Of a DNA stretch of 64,000 nt, positions 22,401 through 33,736 are shown one piece after another. The notes below the pieces were generated by a model. It searched no databases. It had not been told where the DNA came from and saw only the letters and a list, made by a program, of their open reading frames with translations. Origin of the DNA: Adiantum capillus-veneris. Its lineage: Eukaryota > Streptophyta > Polypodiopsida > Polypodiales > Pteridaceae. The stretch lies in assembly GCA_014529385.2 (NCBI GenBank), contig CM043959.1, forward strand, positions 10,010,809 through 10,074,808, given 5' to 3'. Made by a program: the position numbers and the translations under genes. Numbering within the stretch: position 1 is the stretch's first letter; every line of letters begins with the position of its first letter.

Positions 22401-25400
22401 TTTCAAGTGGTGAGAAAGAATACCCTTTAAGATATACCTTATAGGTTGGACAAGTGGTCGACCTTAACACCTAGATCTTCTTTATATAATGACATAGAGT
22501 GGAAAAGTGGTGAATCTTGAGACCAAACCACTCATGCTACTAGGGATAATAGCTTGGAAAAGTGACTGACCTTGACGTTAAACCCCACATGTAAACAATA
22601 TCGTGGGTTTAAGGTATTTCAATGGATCCTAGAATCTTGGAGACATGGTGCAACTTGCTTCTTTTCATGTTTCAATGAAGCCTATCTTCCACCAATGGGG
22701 GATCATCCTTCTCTAAATGTCTCAGTGGAGCCTAGCTTGGACAAGTGGTGGACCTTTGCTTCTCTCTATGTTTCCATAGAGTTAGCTTGGACAAGTGGTG
22801 GACCTTGAAACCAAACCCCCATGTAAAACATATCATGGTCATTCCAAGTGGTGAGAAATAATACCCTTTAAGATCTAGCCTTATAGGTTGGACAAGTGGT
22901 CGACCTTAGAACCTAGATCTTCATAATATAACGACATAGAGTGGAAAAGTGGTAAATCTTGAGACCAACCACTATGCTACTAGGGATAATAGCTTGGAAA
23001 AGTGACTGACCTTGACGTTAAACCCCACATGTAAACAATATCGTGGGTTTAAGGTATTTCAATGGATCCTAGAATCTTGGAGACATGGTGCAGATTGCTT
23101 CCCTTCATGTTTCAATGGAGCCTATCTTGGACAAATGGTGGAGCATCCTTCTCTCCATGTTTCAATGGAGCCTAGCTTGGACAAGTGGTGGACCTTTGCT
23201 TCTCTCTATGTTTCAATAGAGTTAGCTTGGACAAGTGGTGGGCCTTGGAACCAAACTCCCATGTAAAACCTATCTTGGTAACTCCAAGTGGTGAGAAAGA
23301 ATAAAGTTTAAGATATGGCCTTATAGGTTGGACAAGTGGTGGACCTTAGCACCCATATATTCTTAATAGAATGACATAGAGTGGAAAAATGGTGAATCTT
23401 GAGACCAAACCACTCATGCTACTAGAGATAATAGGTTGGACAAGTGGTGGACCTTGAATGTAAACCCCCCATGTACAAAATATCATGGGTTTGAGGTATT
23501 TCAATGGAGCCTAGCATCTTGGAGACATGGTGTAGCTTGCTTCTCTTCATGTTTCAATGGAGCGTATCTTGGACAAATGGTGGAGCATCCTTCTCTCCAT
23601 GTTTCAATGGACCCTAGCTTGGACAAGTGGTGGACCTTTGATTCTCTCTATGTTTCAATAGAGTTAGCTTGGACAAGTGGTGGACCTTGAAACAAAACCC
23701 CCATGTAAAACCTATGCTGGTCACTCCAAGTGGTGAGAAAGAATAACCCTTAAGATATAGCCTTATAGGTTGGACAAGTGGTGGACCTTAACACCCAAAT
23801 ATTCTTAATATAATGACATAGAGTGAAAAAGTGGTGAATCTTGAGACCAAACCACTCATGCTACTAGCGTTAATAGGTTGGACAAGTGGTGGACCTTGAA
23901 TGTAAACCCCCCATGTTTCAATAGAGTTAGCTTCGACAAATGGTAGAGGATCCTTCTCTCCATGTTTCAATGGAGCCTAGCTTGGACAAGTGGTGGACCT
24001 TTGTTTCTCTCTATGTTTCAATAGAGTTAGCTTGGACAAGTGGTGGACCTTGGAGCCAAACCCCCATGTAAAACATATCATGGACATTTCAAGTGGTGAG
24101 AAAGAATACCCTTTAAGATATACCCTTATAGGTTGGACAAGTGGTCGACCTTAACACCCAGATCTTCTTAACGTAATGACATAGAGTGGAAAAGTGGTGA
24201 ATCTTCAGACCAAACCACTCATGCTACTAGAGATAATAGGTTGGACAAGTGGTGGACCTTGAATGTAAACTCCCCATGTACAAAATATCATGGGTTTAAG
24301 GTATTTCAATGGATCTTAGCATCTTGGAGACATGGTGCAGCTTGCTTCTCTTCATGTTTCAATGGAGCCTATCTTGGACAAATGGTGGAGCATCCTTCTC
24401 TCCATGTTTCAATGGACCCTAGCTTAGACAAGTGGTGGACCTTTGCTTCTCTCTATGTTTCAATAGAGTTAGCTTGGACAAGTGGTGGAACTTGGAACCA
24501 AACCCCCATGTAAAACCTATCATGGTCATTCCAAGTGGTGAGAAAGAATACCCTTTAAGATATAGCCTTATAGGTTGGACAAGTGGTGGACCTTAACACC
24601 CAGATCTTCTTAATATAATGACATAGAGTAGAAAAGTGGTGAATCTTGACATCAAACCACTCATGCTACTAGTGATAATAGGTTGGACAAGTGGTGGACC
24701 TTGAATGTAAACCCCCCATGTACGAAATATCATGGGTTTAAGATATTTCAATGGAGCCTAGCATTTTGGAGACATGGTGCAGCTTGCTTCTCTTCATGTT
24801 TCAATCAAACCTGGCTTGGACAAATGGTGGAGCATCCTTCTCTCCATGTTTCAATGGAGCCTAGCTTGGACAAGTGGTGGACCTTTGATTCTCTCTATGT
24901 TTCAATAGAGTTAGCTTGGACAAGTGGTGGACCTTGGAACCGTACCCCTATGTAAAACCCATCATGTGCATTCCAAGTGGTGGTAAATAATACCATTTAA
25001 GATATAGCCTTATAGGTTGGACAAGTGGTGGACCTTAACACCCAGATCTTCTTAATATAATGACATAGAGTGGAAAAGTGGTGAATCTTGAGACCAAACC
25101 ACTCATGCTACTAGGGATAATAGGTTGGACAAGTGGTGGACCTTGAATTTAAACCCCACATATACAAAATATCATGGGTTTAAGGTATTTCAATGGAGCC
25201 TAGCATCTCAAAGACATGGTGCATCTTGCTTCTCTTCATGTTTCAATGGAGCCTATTTTGGACAAATGGTGGAGCATCCTTCTCTCCATGTTTCAATGGA
25301 CCCTAGATTGGACAAGTGGTGGACCTTTGCTTCTCTCTATGTTTCAATATAGTTAGCCTATATTAGACAATTAGTAGACCTCCAATCTCTCCATGTTGTC

Positions 25401-25435
25401 TAGAGCTAAGCTTGGACAAGTGGTGGACCTTACTT
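16480..25435 (+). repeat. Main minisatellite domain, plus orientation (TTGGACAAGTGGTGGACC)
   Basis: About 9 kb of diverged units of roughly 425-442 bp. Each carries several copies of the 18-bp motif plus fixed spacer words such as CATGTTTCAATGGAGCC, CATCCTTCTCTCCATG and CTTATAGG. Nearly all motif copies point the same way. In frame 1 the motif reads LDKWWT and in another AWTSGGP, which produces 60-90-residue open stretches in almost every unit. These share no codon-like conservation and I treat them as repeat artefacts. Confidence 0.9.
17679..21568 (+). repeat. 867-bp higher-order repeat (A-B dimers)
   Basis: Within the minisatellite, two unit types alternate. Type A has ACGACATATCG, GTGCACCTTGC and AAGGGGTGG. 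Type B has ACGAAATATCG, GTGCAGCTTGC and TTCTCGTCATG. A begins near 17679, 18546, 19413 and 20280, and B near 18104, 18971, 19838 and 20704. Dimers therefore repeat every 866-867 bp with almost no differences between copies; one copy has a 1-bp deletion at about 20290. This regularity indicates recent unequal exchange or amplification, or possibly assembly duplication. Confidence 0.85.
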
Positions 25436-25500
25436 CTCCCTTCCCTTAGTTTACTAGCTTAAATGATCACTATGTATACTTGCTTAGATCTAGCTTGAAC
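25340..25500 (+). repeat. Boundary segment of the minisatellite next to the DGQH gene (inverted copies at 34.2 and 40.0 kb)
   Basis: The stretch with TAGACAATTAGTAGACC, ATGTTGTCTAGAGCTAAGC and TATACTTGCTTAGATC is found in reverse complement at about 34160-34300 and about 40020-40170 (GATCTAAG…TATATA, GCTCTAGACAACATAG-type words, CTACTAATTGTC). Each copy is the last piece of a motif array before a coding block, so arrays in opposite orientation face the genes with the same edge. Confidence 0.7.
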
Positions 25501-25583
25501 AAGTGGTGGAACTTGTATTCACACAAACTTAATCCATTACAAAAAAGTATATGTTAAAATAACATTTGGTTTTTTTTGTTTCA

Positions 25584-25590
25584 GGAAAGA
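25584..25590 (+). promoter_or_regulatory. Probable splice acceptor just before the DGQH gene start codon
   Basis: TTTTTTTGTTTCAG ends at 25584, followed by GAAAG and the ATG at 25590. This is a strong polypyrimidine tract and acceptor, so an untranslated 5' exon probably lies upstream within or beyond the repeat array. Promoter and first exon were not located. Confidence 0.65.
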
Positions 25591-28253
25591 TGGCTCCAAA
25601 AAAACAGGTTGCAAGGGTTGCTGTCTCAGTTGACTATACTTGCAATGATCTTAGGAAATGGTATTTGGACATACATGGTATAGAGGGTGCACAATTTCAT
25701 AAGGTGCATCTATTTATTGCCAAAAAGGAGAATGACAGCTTGTTTGAAGATGTTGGACAAGTTGTGGAAGCATCTGTCTCTGTAGTTGATAGTCATCCAG
25801 AGGTGGAATGCATTGACATTCTAGTTCCAATGAATCTAGAATTTCAACTATCTCCAGGAGCATATGCATTGGAGCGCATGTCTAGAAACAAAGAAGAGAC
25901 AATGTTTTCTCGAGGATGGAAGTTTGCAGAATCAAATCCAAATATCACAGCAGATCAACTTCAAAGCTCCATCATTGCCACACTACAACGAAAAAAGGTG
26001 AAAGCTTCACGACCACCATCCACAAAGAAGCAAGCAAAAGTGCAGAAAGTAGAAGCTAAGCGAACTAGCTCCATTTTGGATGTAGACAAGGCATCTTTGG
26101 CATCCTCATCAACAGAGGGTTCAATGTCAAAGATGAGAATTGTGGATCCAGATGTTTTAGAAGCTGAGGCCATGAAAGGACAAGAAAAAGATACAGGTGG
26201 AATGAATAAGTACATAAATTATTTTCCTTTCCAATATAGGGAATTTGATATCCCTATTCAAAATTGTTGGCTTGCTCCTGATCACTATAATGCACGTATT
26301 ATGGATAAAAAACACGCTGAAAGTGTGTTATTTGGATTTTCACGGAGTACGACCAAGCCTGCAGCATGTGCATATTTGATGCCTGTTCGAAATGCAAAAT
26401 CAAAGAAGGGGACTCCTTTGGCAGTAGAAGAGGTAGAGGAGCAAAAAATTAAAGATTATCATTATTGGATTCTTGATGGGCAGCATTCAATCTATGCTGC
26501 AAAAGTTTTGCTTCACAATGAACAAAACAACAAAGAGATCTTTGAAAGACTGATTAGCGTGTATAAATTTAGAAAGGCTCGCATTGTTGTGAATGCTCCT
26601 CCATTTGTTGCAACTGCTATATCTGCCATTGCAAATGAGGAGGCTCAGGCATTGTATGTCAAGCAACCTTACAGCCAAATATTGAGACATTTACGGAGTC
26701 AATGGATCTTCTCAGGACGACCACCAAAGGCAGCAAGTGGAATTGCAGAGGGACATGCATCTCGTGCCGGATGGGATGTAAGTTATTTTCTTTGTCTTTT
26801 TGATAGTGTTTAATTAACAAATCTTGCTCAATAGTTTAATTATTTCTCTATTTCTTTTCAGGGTTTTCTTCGATTGGCAAGAATGAGTGCAGCAGCAAGT
26901 TGGATTGCTAAACAGGCACACATGGTCACCTACTCTGATTTAGTTTATGATTGCTGGATAGAAATCATTGAAAATCTAGAAGAGGAGAATAAGAAACCCC
27001 CAACAACTGTATTTAGATATCTTTGTGGCCTTGAGGAATCAGAGGTAAAGACTATTCAAGAAGAGATTAGAGATGAGAAGATTTTACTGTCAAAGAGTGC
27101 AAAGGATGGTGATGCAACTGACATGTATGATCGAATCAAGCAGTTGAAGCAAGACAAATTGATTCAAGATGCACTTCTTGAAGGCTTCAACAATTTGAAT
27201 GAGTCTTCACCATGTAAAGACTGGGAGGAGGTGGTCAAAATGTATAACATCAATGATGTTGTTTATAAAACAATTTTAATGCTATGCGAGGAATGGATCA
27301 GATCTAGTTTGACGCGTGGAACAAAGAAAATGGCTTTTCCAGATGGAGCAATAAAATACATGCAATGGGCAATTCACCTTCAAAAGGAGAAAACTGAGCC
27401 TAGAGATTTGCCATGGTCAATCTATGTGGTGAGCCTACAAATGGAAGGCAATCTCTACTTGATGCGCCACTTCAATAATAAAGTGCCTATTGGCTTATGT
27501 GTTTTAGATATGACAAAAAACGTTGGAGGCAATTTGAAGTGGAGTGAGGAGACATTTAACAATGCTTTGGATGGGATCTTGGCTATTGCTGGAGGGTCAA
27601 CAGATCCTGGATTTGTCTTTCTTGCATTTGTGGATTTCACTAACTTCACAAAATTGCAATGTGCCTTTCACGCCATGGGAGATAATTTGAGCTACCATTG
27701 TTGTGGTGCATTGCATCACTTTCCATCAGCTCCTTGCAAAGGAGCAATTCAATTCCTAACAGTTATTGCCTTCTTGGGACAAGGCAATGCATTTGAAGAC
27801 CTGAGAAGAAGATCAGAGGAACATCCCATGCCAATTGATTGTTCTCTTCTTCAAGTAGCAGATAACGATATGTCAGATTTGCAATATTTGGAGGCCAAAA
27901 AAAGAGCTTTGGTCAAGCACTACATTCGTACATATTGTTTTGAAGACCGCAAGCTTGTTGATGTTTTTGGTGATGGCTCCTTGGTTGCACAAGAAGGAAT
28001 ACAACAGAAAAAAGAAGTCATCTGCTTAATTGATAGTGTGGAGGAGGCAAAAAGCATGGAGACCATGCTGCTAGACTTTGTTAAGTCTCATGAAGATATA
28101 GAAAAATGGGCTGGACTTCAACAATCCACTTCGCAATCAGGCGACATTGTGCCTGTTACAGAGGAGTGCTCTCCACAAAGAGAAGAAGAACAACAACAAC
28201 ACCATCCTCTGTCAATGGAGGACTTTTTGGAAATGGAGACACGTATGTTTTGA
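25590..28253 (+). CDS. DGQH-motif (ParB-like) protein, two exons with an 84-bp phase-0 intron
   Basis: Exon 1 runs from ATG 25590 to 26777 (396 codons). The intron 26778-26861 starts GTAAGT and ends TTTCTTTTCAG. Exon 2 continues in frame from 26862. Residues 294-299 (ILDGQH), followed by SIYAAK, match the D-G-Q-H core of ParB/DndB-type nuclease or partition folds. Upstream is a basic Lys-rich linker (KKVKASRPPSTKKQAKVQK, near residue 140), likely a nuclear signal. Exon 2 (460 codons) has helices of the QEEIRDEK type, a Cys/His pair region (YHCCGALHHF), and an acidic and Gln-rich end; I do not recognise its domain. Read through, the frame stops at TGA 28251-28253 (859 residues). A better fate is splicing at ACAC|GTATGT (28242/28243), which leaves one base of a codon and fits the SET exon at 30839. 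No stop or frameshift occurs in more than 2.5 kb, so the gene appears to be under constraint or very young. Confidence 0.75.
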
Positions 28254-30838
28254 GTTTCTTGTGCATGTTAGTGTTTCTTGTTACTGATTTGATACTCTTA
28301 ATGTTAGATTTTGCTTTATATAGTATTGATTGAGCTTGTATTTTTTATCTCAAGCATTCAAGGTTTGAATGTAAATAGTAAATTACTTGAGTTTTTGAAT
28401 GGTGGATCTGTAGACTAAAACTAAAACATTTAATACTCACAAAGACTTAATTACTTAAGAGCTTGAACTCAATAAGTTTTGGACCTTTTATCAATACCCC
28501 CTTGATATGATACATTAGATCGTAGCATGGTTAAATGGTGATGCTTCATAAATTGAACCTAGCTTAGACAGGTGCTGGAGCCTAAATTTAAACTAACCTT
28601 GCTAGAAGGGAGCTTATGTTTGGACTTTGAGAGAAATAGCATAAGTAATCAATTAGAGCATAGATTAGACATGTGGTGGTGGCCGGCCTTAGAGACCAAA
28701 ATCTTAATGAGCTTGGAAAGGTATTTAAGTACTGCAATTTACTTAGTTTTAGTACTCATTAAATGCATAGCTTGACAAAAGGTGGACCTTACATGGATCC
28801 TAATTTCAAGAGGTGTGGTAGACCTTCAAAACAAGCTCATATAGCTTGGACATGTGGTAGACCTTGCATGAAGACTAGTTTAGACAAGTGTGGTACACCT
28901 TGTAACCAACACCCATTTGTTATATTAGCTTGGACAAGTGGTGGACCTTGCTTTTATGTTTCAATGGAGCATATTTTGGACAGGTGGTAGACCTTGTTTC
29001 TCTCCATGCTTCAATGGAGAGAAACTTTAGCTTGGACAAGTGGTGGACCTTGTTTTTATGTTTTAAAGGAGCATATTTCGGACAAGTGGTAGACATAGTT
29101 TCTCTCCATGGTTCAATGGAACCCACCTTAGACAAGTGAAGTACCTTGAAACCAAACCCCCATAATACAACCTACTAAATAGGTTGGAAAATTGGTAGGA
29201 TATGAAACCATCCATGATAGAGCATAGTATAGGTGAAAACGTAGTGGTCCTTATATCAATTACCCATGCATAGCTTGGACAAGTGGTGGACCTTGATTCT
29301 CTCTATGTTTCAATGGATCCTATCTTGGACTAGAGATATATCTTACTTAGTTCCATGCTTCAATGGATTGTAGCTTGGATAAGGAGTGGAACTTCAAACA
29401 AAACTCCACAGCATAGCATATATTAACAATTCATGGGTTTTATAGAGATTGTCCTGCCTATTTTGGAGAGTTGGTACACCTTTATTCTCCATTCTTCAAT
29501 GGATCTGAGGTTGGACAAGCGGAGCTGGAGAAGTGGTCAACCTTAAAATGAAACCTCCCATGCTACAACCCATCATAGATCGTATATGTAGTGGACCTTG
29601 AAACTCTTTTATGTCCCTAGCTTAGAGAAGCATTGCACTCTTGATTATCTCCATACATGAAGGCAAGGTTGGACAAGTGGTGGACCTTCAAACCAGAATC
29701 TCTATGCAATAATAGGCAAGTGGTGGAGCTTGTTTTCTCCTTGTTCCAATGGAGCCTAGCTTAGACAAACAATGGAGCTTGCTTCTCTCCATGTTTCAAT
29801 GGATCCTAGCTTAGAAAAGTGGTGGAGCTTTGCTTCTCTCCATGTTCCAATGGACCATAGCTTAGACAAGTGGTAGACCTTGAAAAACACCCCTCGTATA
29901 CAACATATTATGGGGTTTTCATGTTTCAATGGCTCCTAGCTTGGACAAATGGTAGAGCTTGCTTCTCTTTATGTTTCAATGGATCCAATCTTAGCCAAGG
30001 GGTGGACCTTGAAACAAGAATCCCCCCCCCCATGTACAACGTATTATGGGTTTTGAAAGCACTGGGAGAAAATAATAGCTTTGATAAGTGGTGGACCTTG
30101 CTTCTCTCCATGCTTCAATGGAGCCGAGGTTGGACACATGTTGGAGAGAAGATGGTTGCCCATGAAATAAGACCATGCATGCTATAATCAATCATATGTT
30201 GTACACATGGTGGACCTTGCAATTGTTTTATATGCCTAACTTGGACAAGTGGAGGACCCTTGATTACCTCCAGATATCAACAACAAGCCAAGTTTGGACA
30301 AGTGTAGTACCACCAAACCAGAATCTATATGCTACAATAGAGTATAGGTAGGACACGCGATGAACCTTGATATCAAACCATCCATGCTACTAGAGATGAT
30401 AGGTTTCACATGTGGTGGAACCTTGTATCAATGTTCTATGTGTAGTTTTTGACTAGTGATAGACCTTGAAACTAATCCCTCTAGGCTACAAGAAAAAAGA
30501 GATGGATGAGGAGGCTAGACTACTTTTGTTGCATCAATGCATCCCATGTTACCACATATACTATAGGGTTCTTGGATAAGTGTTGGATCTTGTGTCAATG
30601 CTCCATGTCTAGCTTGGACAAGTGGTGGACCTTGGTTCTCTCTATGCTTCAAATGGGCAATAGATTGGAGACACAGTGGCCTTTTTTTTCCAATGATTTT
30701 ATTTTTTGGAAACCTTGGAGGCACCATGTAAGAGGCACTCTAAGTCTTCCATACAATGGACCTATTGGACTATAAAATAATGATATCTTTCTTTGATATT
30801 GTCATTATTTTATGCATAATATTTTCTTCTTTTTGCAG
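28254..30838 (+). other. Inferred intron of about 2.6 kb filled with diverged minisatellite
   Basis: The donor is GTATGT at 28243 and the acceptor TTCTTTTTGCAG ends at 30838. The interior holds degraded, mostly plus-oriented copies of the 18-bp motif (about 28930, 29035, 29275, 29665, 30235 and 30615) interspersed with unique AT-rich sequence. Small ORFs here are repeat-derived. The motif units are more diverged than in the 16.7-25.4 kb array. Confidence 0.6.
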
Positions 30839-31395
30839 ACACAAAGGAGTTAAGTGATATAAAATCTAGATGTATTTCACACTATGATTGGCATGAAGAT
30901 CCTTTTGGGACACCAACTTTTCCTATTCCCAAAGATGTAATTTTCCATATTAACGGTGTGGATTTTGAAGTGCGACTTTCATGTATTGAAGGAGCTGGTT
31001 ATGGGCTATTTGTGCATACTACCCTGGAAAGTGGTTTGACTATTCTAAACTATGGAGGGCATAAGTATAGATTTCAAGACTGGAAAAAGATATGCAAAAT
31101 ATTTCCAAGAGCTTATAAATATTCTCTTCTAGAGGATCCAAACATAGAAGAAGAGGAAGATCAATCATACATTATTGGTTGTGTAGAAGAAGGAAACGTG
31201 TCGGGCTATATAAATAGTTCTCACAGTACAAATGTCTGTCCCAACGTACGCTATACATTTGATCCAAATTTGCCACCTTGGCATAAATGCACCTCTTCAC
31301 ACATCAAGTCAGAAGAATATGGCCATGTATGCATTGAGACTATTTGTCAAGTTGAAGCAGGAGAAGAGTTGTTTGCTGACTATAACTTTACTTGA
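30839..31395 (+). CDS. SET-domain exon (lysine methyltransferase-like), terminal exon
   Basis: Starts after a strong acceptor with two bases (AC) that complete a codon, then stays open for 184 codons to TGA at 31393. Motifs in SET order are GAGYGLFVHTTLESG with ILNYGG (I-SET, AdoMet site), GYINSSHSTNVCPNV (counterpart of the N-H-S-C-x-P-N block) and AGEELFADYNF (catalytic Tyr region). There are no pre-SET or post-SET cysteines. The Asn-His-Ser-Cys motif is expanded or atypical, so activity is uncertain. Joined to the DGQH exons it would give a protein of about 1040 residues. A separate gene is unlikely because no ATG precedes the SET motifs in this exon, so an upstream exon is required. Confidence 0.75.
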
Positions 31396-32037
31396 CATTG
31401 TAAAGTATTGTACATGGATGGAAATCTCAAGTACATGCATCATTTTCATTTTTCATGGATGAAATCTCAAGTGAATATAACATTTGATTATTGTTTAGTT
31501 TATGCTCAACGAGAATCTAGAGTGCTCTTATGCTTTGTGTGTTGTCTAACATATTTGACTACCTTGGCCATAGAATCTTGATTCTACTCTAGATTTGTGA
31601 TAAATCTTACCAAAATTTAATCAATGTCTAGGTTGGACAAGTGGTGGGGCTTCAAACATTACTGTCTTAAACAAGTGGAGTTATCTTACTTGAATAAGTG
31701 GTGGCCTTTGAATCCAAATCTAAGCCAAATCTCTAATTATTTTCTTGTAGTCTAGGTTGGACATTTGGTGGACCTTGTATCCATGTTTCCTCAACAAGGG
31801 TGGCTTTTAGTTTTCACTTTAAGTACTCATCTTTAATAAAGTGTAGGATGGAAAATGTTGAGTTAGTAGATTGTATTTTAGACAAGTGGTGTTTGGTGTA
31901 CGAATGCTGAAAATGGTTGCAAGGATTCTAACAACGACTTTACCTTAAATAAATTTCTTACTAGGAGTTCTACATATAAATATGGTGAATAAAATTCTAG
32001 TGGTTTTGAGATACCATTTGTGTGTGTGTTTTCTTAG
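31396..32037 (+). other. Spacer/intron between SET exon and FCP1-like exon A
   Basis: AT-rich with a few motif copies (about 31630 and 31757, plus orientation) and a TTTTCTTAG acceptor ending at 32037. No gene seen. It probably includes the 3' UTR of the SET-ended transcript. Confidence 0.5.
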
Positions 32038-33236
32038 ATTCACAAACTGGGATGGATAACGCTCCTATGGTTCAGTCAACAACTATAGAATCCATAGATT
32101 CTATGGTTTCTAAAGTGCCCAAGATGGATGATATTTCTATACTAGAGTCTAGTGTTGTGCAACTTGAGCAAGCTTCCAATAATGAGAACCAAGAAATCGA
32201 TGCTTCAAAAATGCAACATACATCAAAAGAGACTGAAAAGTCCACTCACGAGCTATTGCCAATTGGTACTACGTCATGTAGCGTAGATGTTGAGAAATCC
32301 ATGCTTACAATTATATTGGATTTAAATGGTCTATTGTTGAAACGTTCCCCTCAACCATCCTCACACCACAACTCAGTGCAAATGGATTCAAAAAGATATA
32401 TTATACTCAGGCCAGGTTGCATCCAATTCTTGAAGACTATTTTACAAAGGTTTAATGTTGCAATTTGGTCGACAGCTACTAGGAATAATGTGTATCAAAT
32501 CCTTGCAGCACTAAACAACTTAGCTGAGGATACATTGCCTTTCTTTGCAATTTGGTCGCAAGATGTTTGCTACACCGCTCAAACTCAAAAATTGTTTAGA
32601 CCCGACAATCCAAACGTTGAGGCAATGTTCAAGCCTCTAGCCAAAATTGCCATGGGGTTTGAATGTGATCCACAAAGAACAGTGCTTATTGATGACTCTC
32701 CTTACAAGGGATGTATTTCACCAGCAAACAATTGCATTTTTCCACCACAATTTGATGCTGAGAAGATGGTTGACAATATGCTCTTGGAGGAGCTACTGCC
32801 ATACTTGATTCAGCTTGATGAGAGAAGGGATGTGCGTGATTTAATTGCTTCTAATCGTTATGGACAACCTATAGTGACAAATGATAGTGAATACAAACAA
32901 ATCATGGAGTATTGGAAGCAGAAAAATGATGTTTGGTCAGCTAAGGTGTTCTTTACAAGAAGAATACCACCTGCAAAAGGTGACAGAGATGAAACTATCA
33001 TTGAAGATGCAAGTGACACAAGCCACCGCAATGAAATGAGAAGAGCCCAAATACAAGAGATCTTGGCAAAGGAGCGTACACCCATTGAAAGCATGAAGGC
33101 GTCACAATTGACCACTTTAGCTAGGCAATTGGGTTGTAACACAAAAGGAGTTTTGAAGGCAACCACAGCAAAGGCTTATATAAATAAGGTGAAAGCTGAG
33201 AACAATCTTCTAAGGCTGGATAGAAAGCAACCCTAA
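32038..33236 (+). CDS. FCP1-like HAD phosphatase-fold exon A, with SAP-like C-terminus
   Basis: The exon begins after an acceptor (TTTTCTTAG ending 32037) with two bases finishing a codon, and is open for 398 codons to TAA 33234-33236. An ATG at 32052 could start it independently. About 90 acidic, low-complexity residues precede motif I (IILDLNGLL; nucleophile Asp kept, second Asp replaced by Asn). Then come FNVAIWSTA (motif II-like) and VLIDDSPYKG (motif IV). Near the end ESMKASQLTTLARQLG, then GVLKATTAKAYINKVK, resembles a SAP-type DNA-binding helix pair. The family acts on the RNA polymerase II tail; the Asn substitution suggests reduced catalysis. The frame is intact. It may be an alternative last exon of the DGQH gene (same intron phase) or a separate gene. 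Confidence 0.72.
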
Positions 33237-33237
33237 G

Positions 33238-33330
33238 GTACTAGTGACATGTCATATATTCTTGATACACATGCTTGAACACTCATGTGCATGGTATCTA
33301 ACAAATCTTTCTTTTTATTCCTTCTTGCAG
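33238..33330 (+). other. Probable 3'-UTR intron after FCP1-like exon A
   Basis: CCCTAAG|GTACTA places a donor one base after the TAA stop. TTTTTATTCCTTCTTGCAG ends at 33330, with the next exon starting GATCTTACAAAGG. If spliced, the junction lies just after the stop, too close to trigger decay in most models. The downstream exon has no recognisable domain. Confidence 0.45.
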
Positions 33331-33736
33331 GATCTTACAAAGGATACTACTAGATGGAGCTCAATCAATAGAGATTTTGATATTTTTGCTCAAAATAATG
33401 AAGCAGTCACCTACATTTTTTGTTTATCAATTTCTTGAGAGACTTTATTTTAGTTTGTAATCATCAAATGAAATGAAAAGTATCCGTCTTATTAAGATTG
33501 TTGATCTTTTTCTTGTTCAAACCTTTCAATTGTGATTTATAGTTTTGTTAGCATGAGATTGTGCTTTTTTAGTTTGAAAAAAACTGTCAAAGATCCAAGT
33601 CTTTTTGGCTTTACTTAAGTTATTAATTGTGAAAGATCCAAGTTTTTTTTCTTTACTTAAGTTATTGATTGCCTATGTAATAGTCCTTAAAACAATATCG
33701 GATGGCTTTCTTGCTCCCATGTCTCACATTGGTCTT

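Noticed and set aside
16761-25352. Repeated 60-90-residue open frames (LDKWWT and AWTSGGP patterns) on the plus strand
   Set aside because: They recur because the 18-bp motif and its spacers repeat. The same arrays are open in several frames and on both strands, and vary by indels without regard to frame. I treat them as minisatellite, not as a gene family.
30839-33236. SET and FCP1-like exon A spliced in series into one protein
   Set aside because: The SET exon ends in a stop right after the domain, and no good donor is seen before it, so a serial fusion would have to skip the stop. Alternative last exons fit the phases better.
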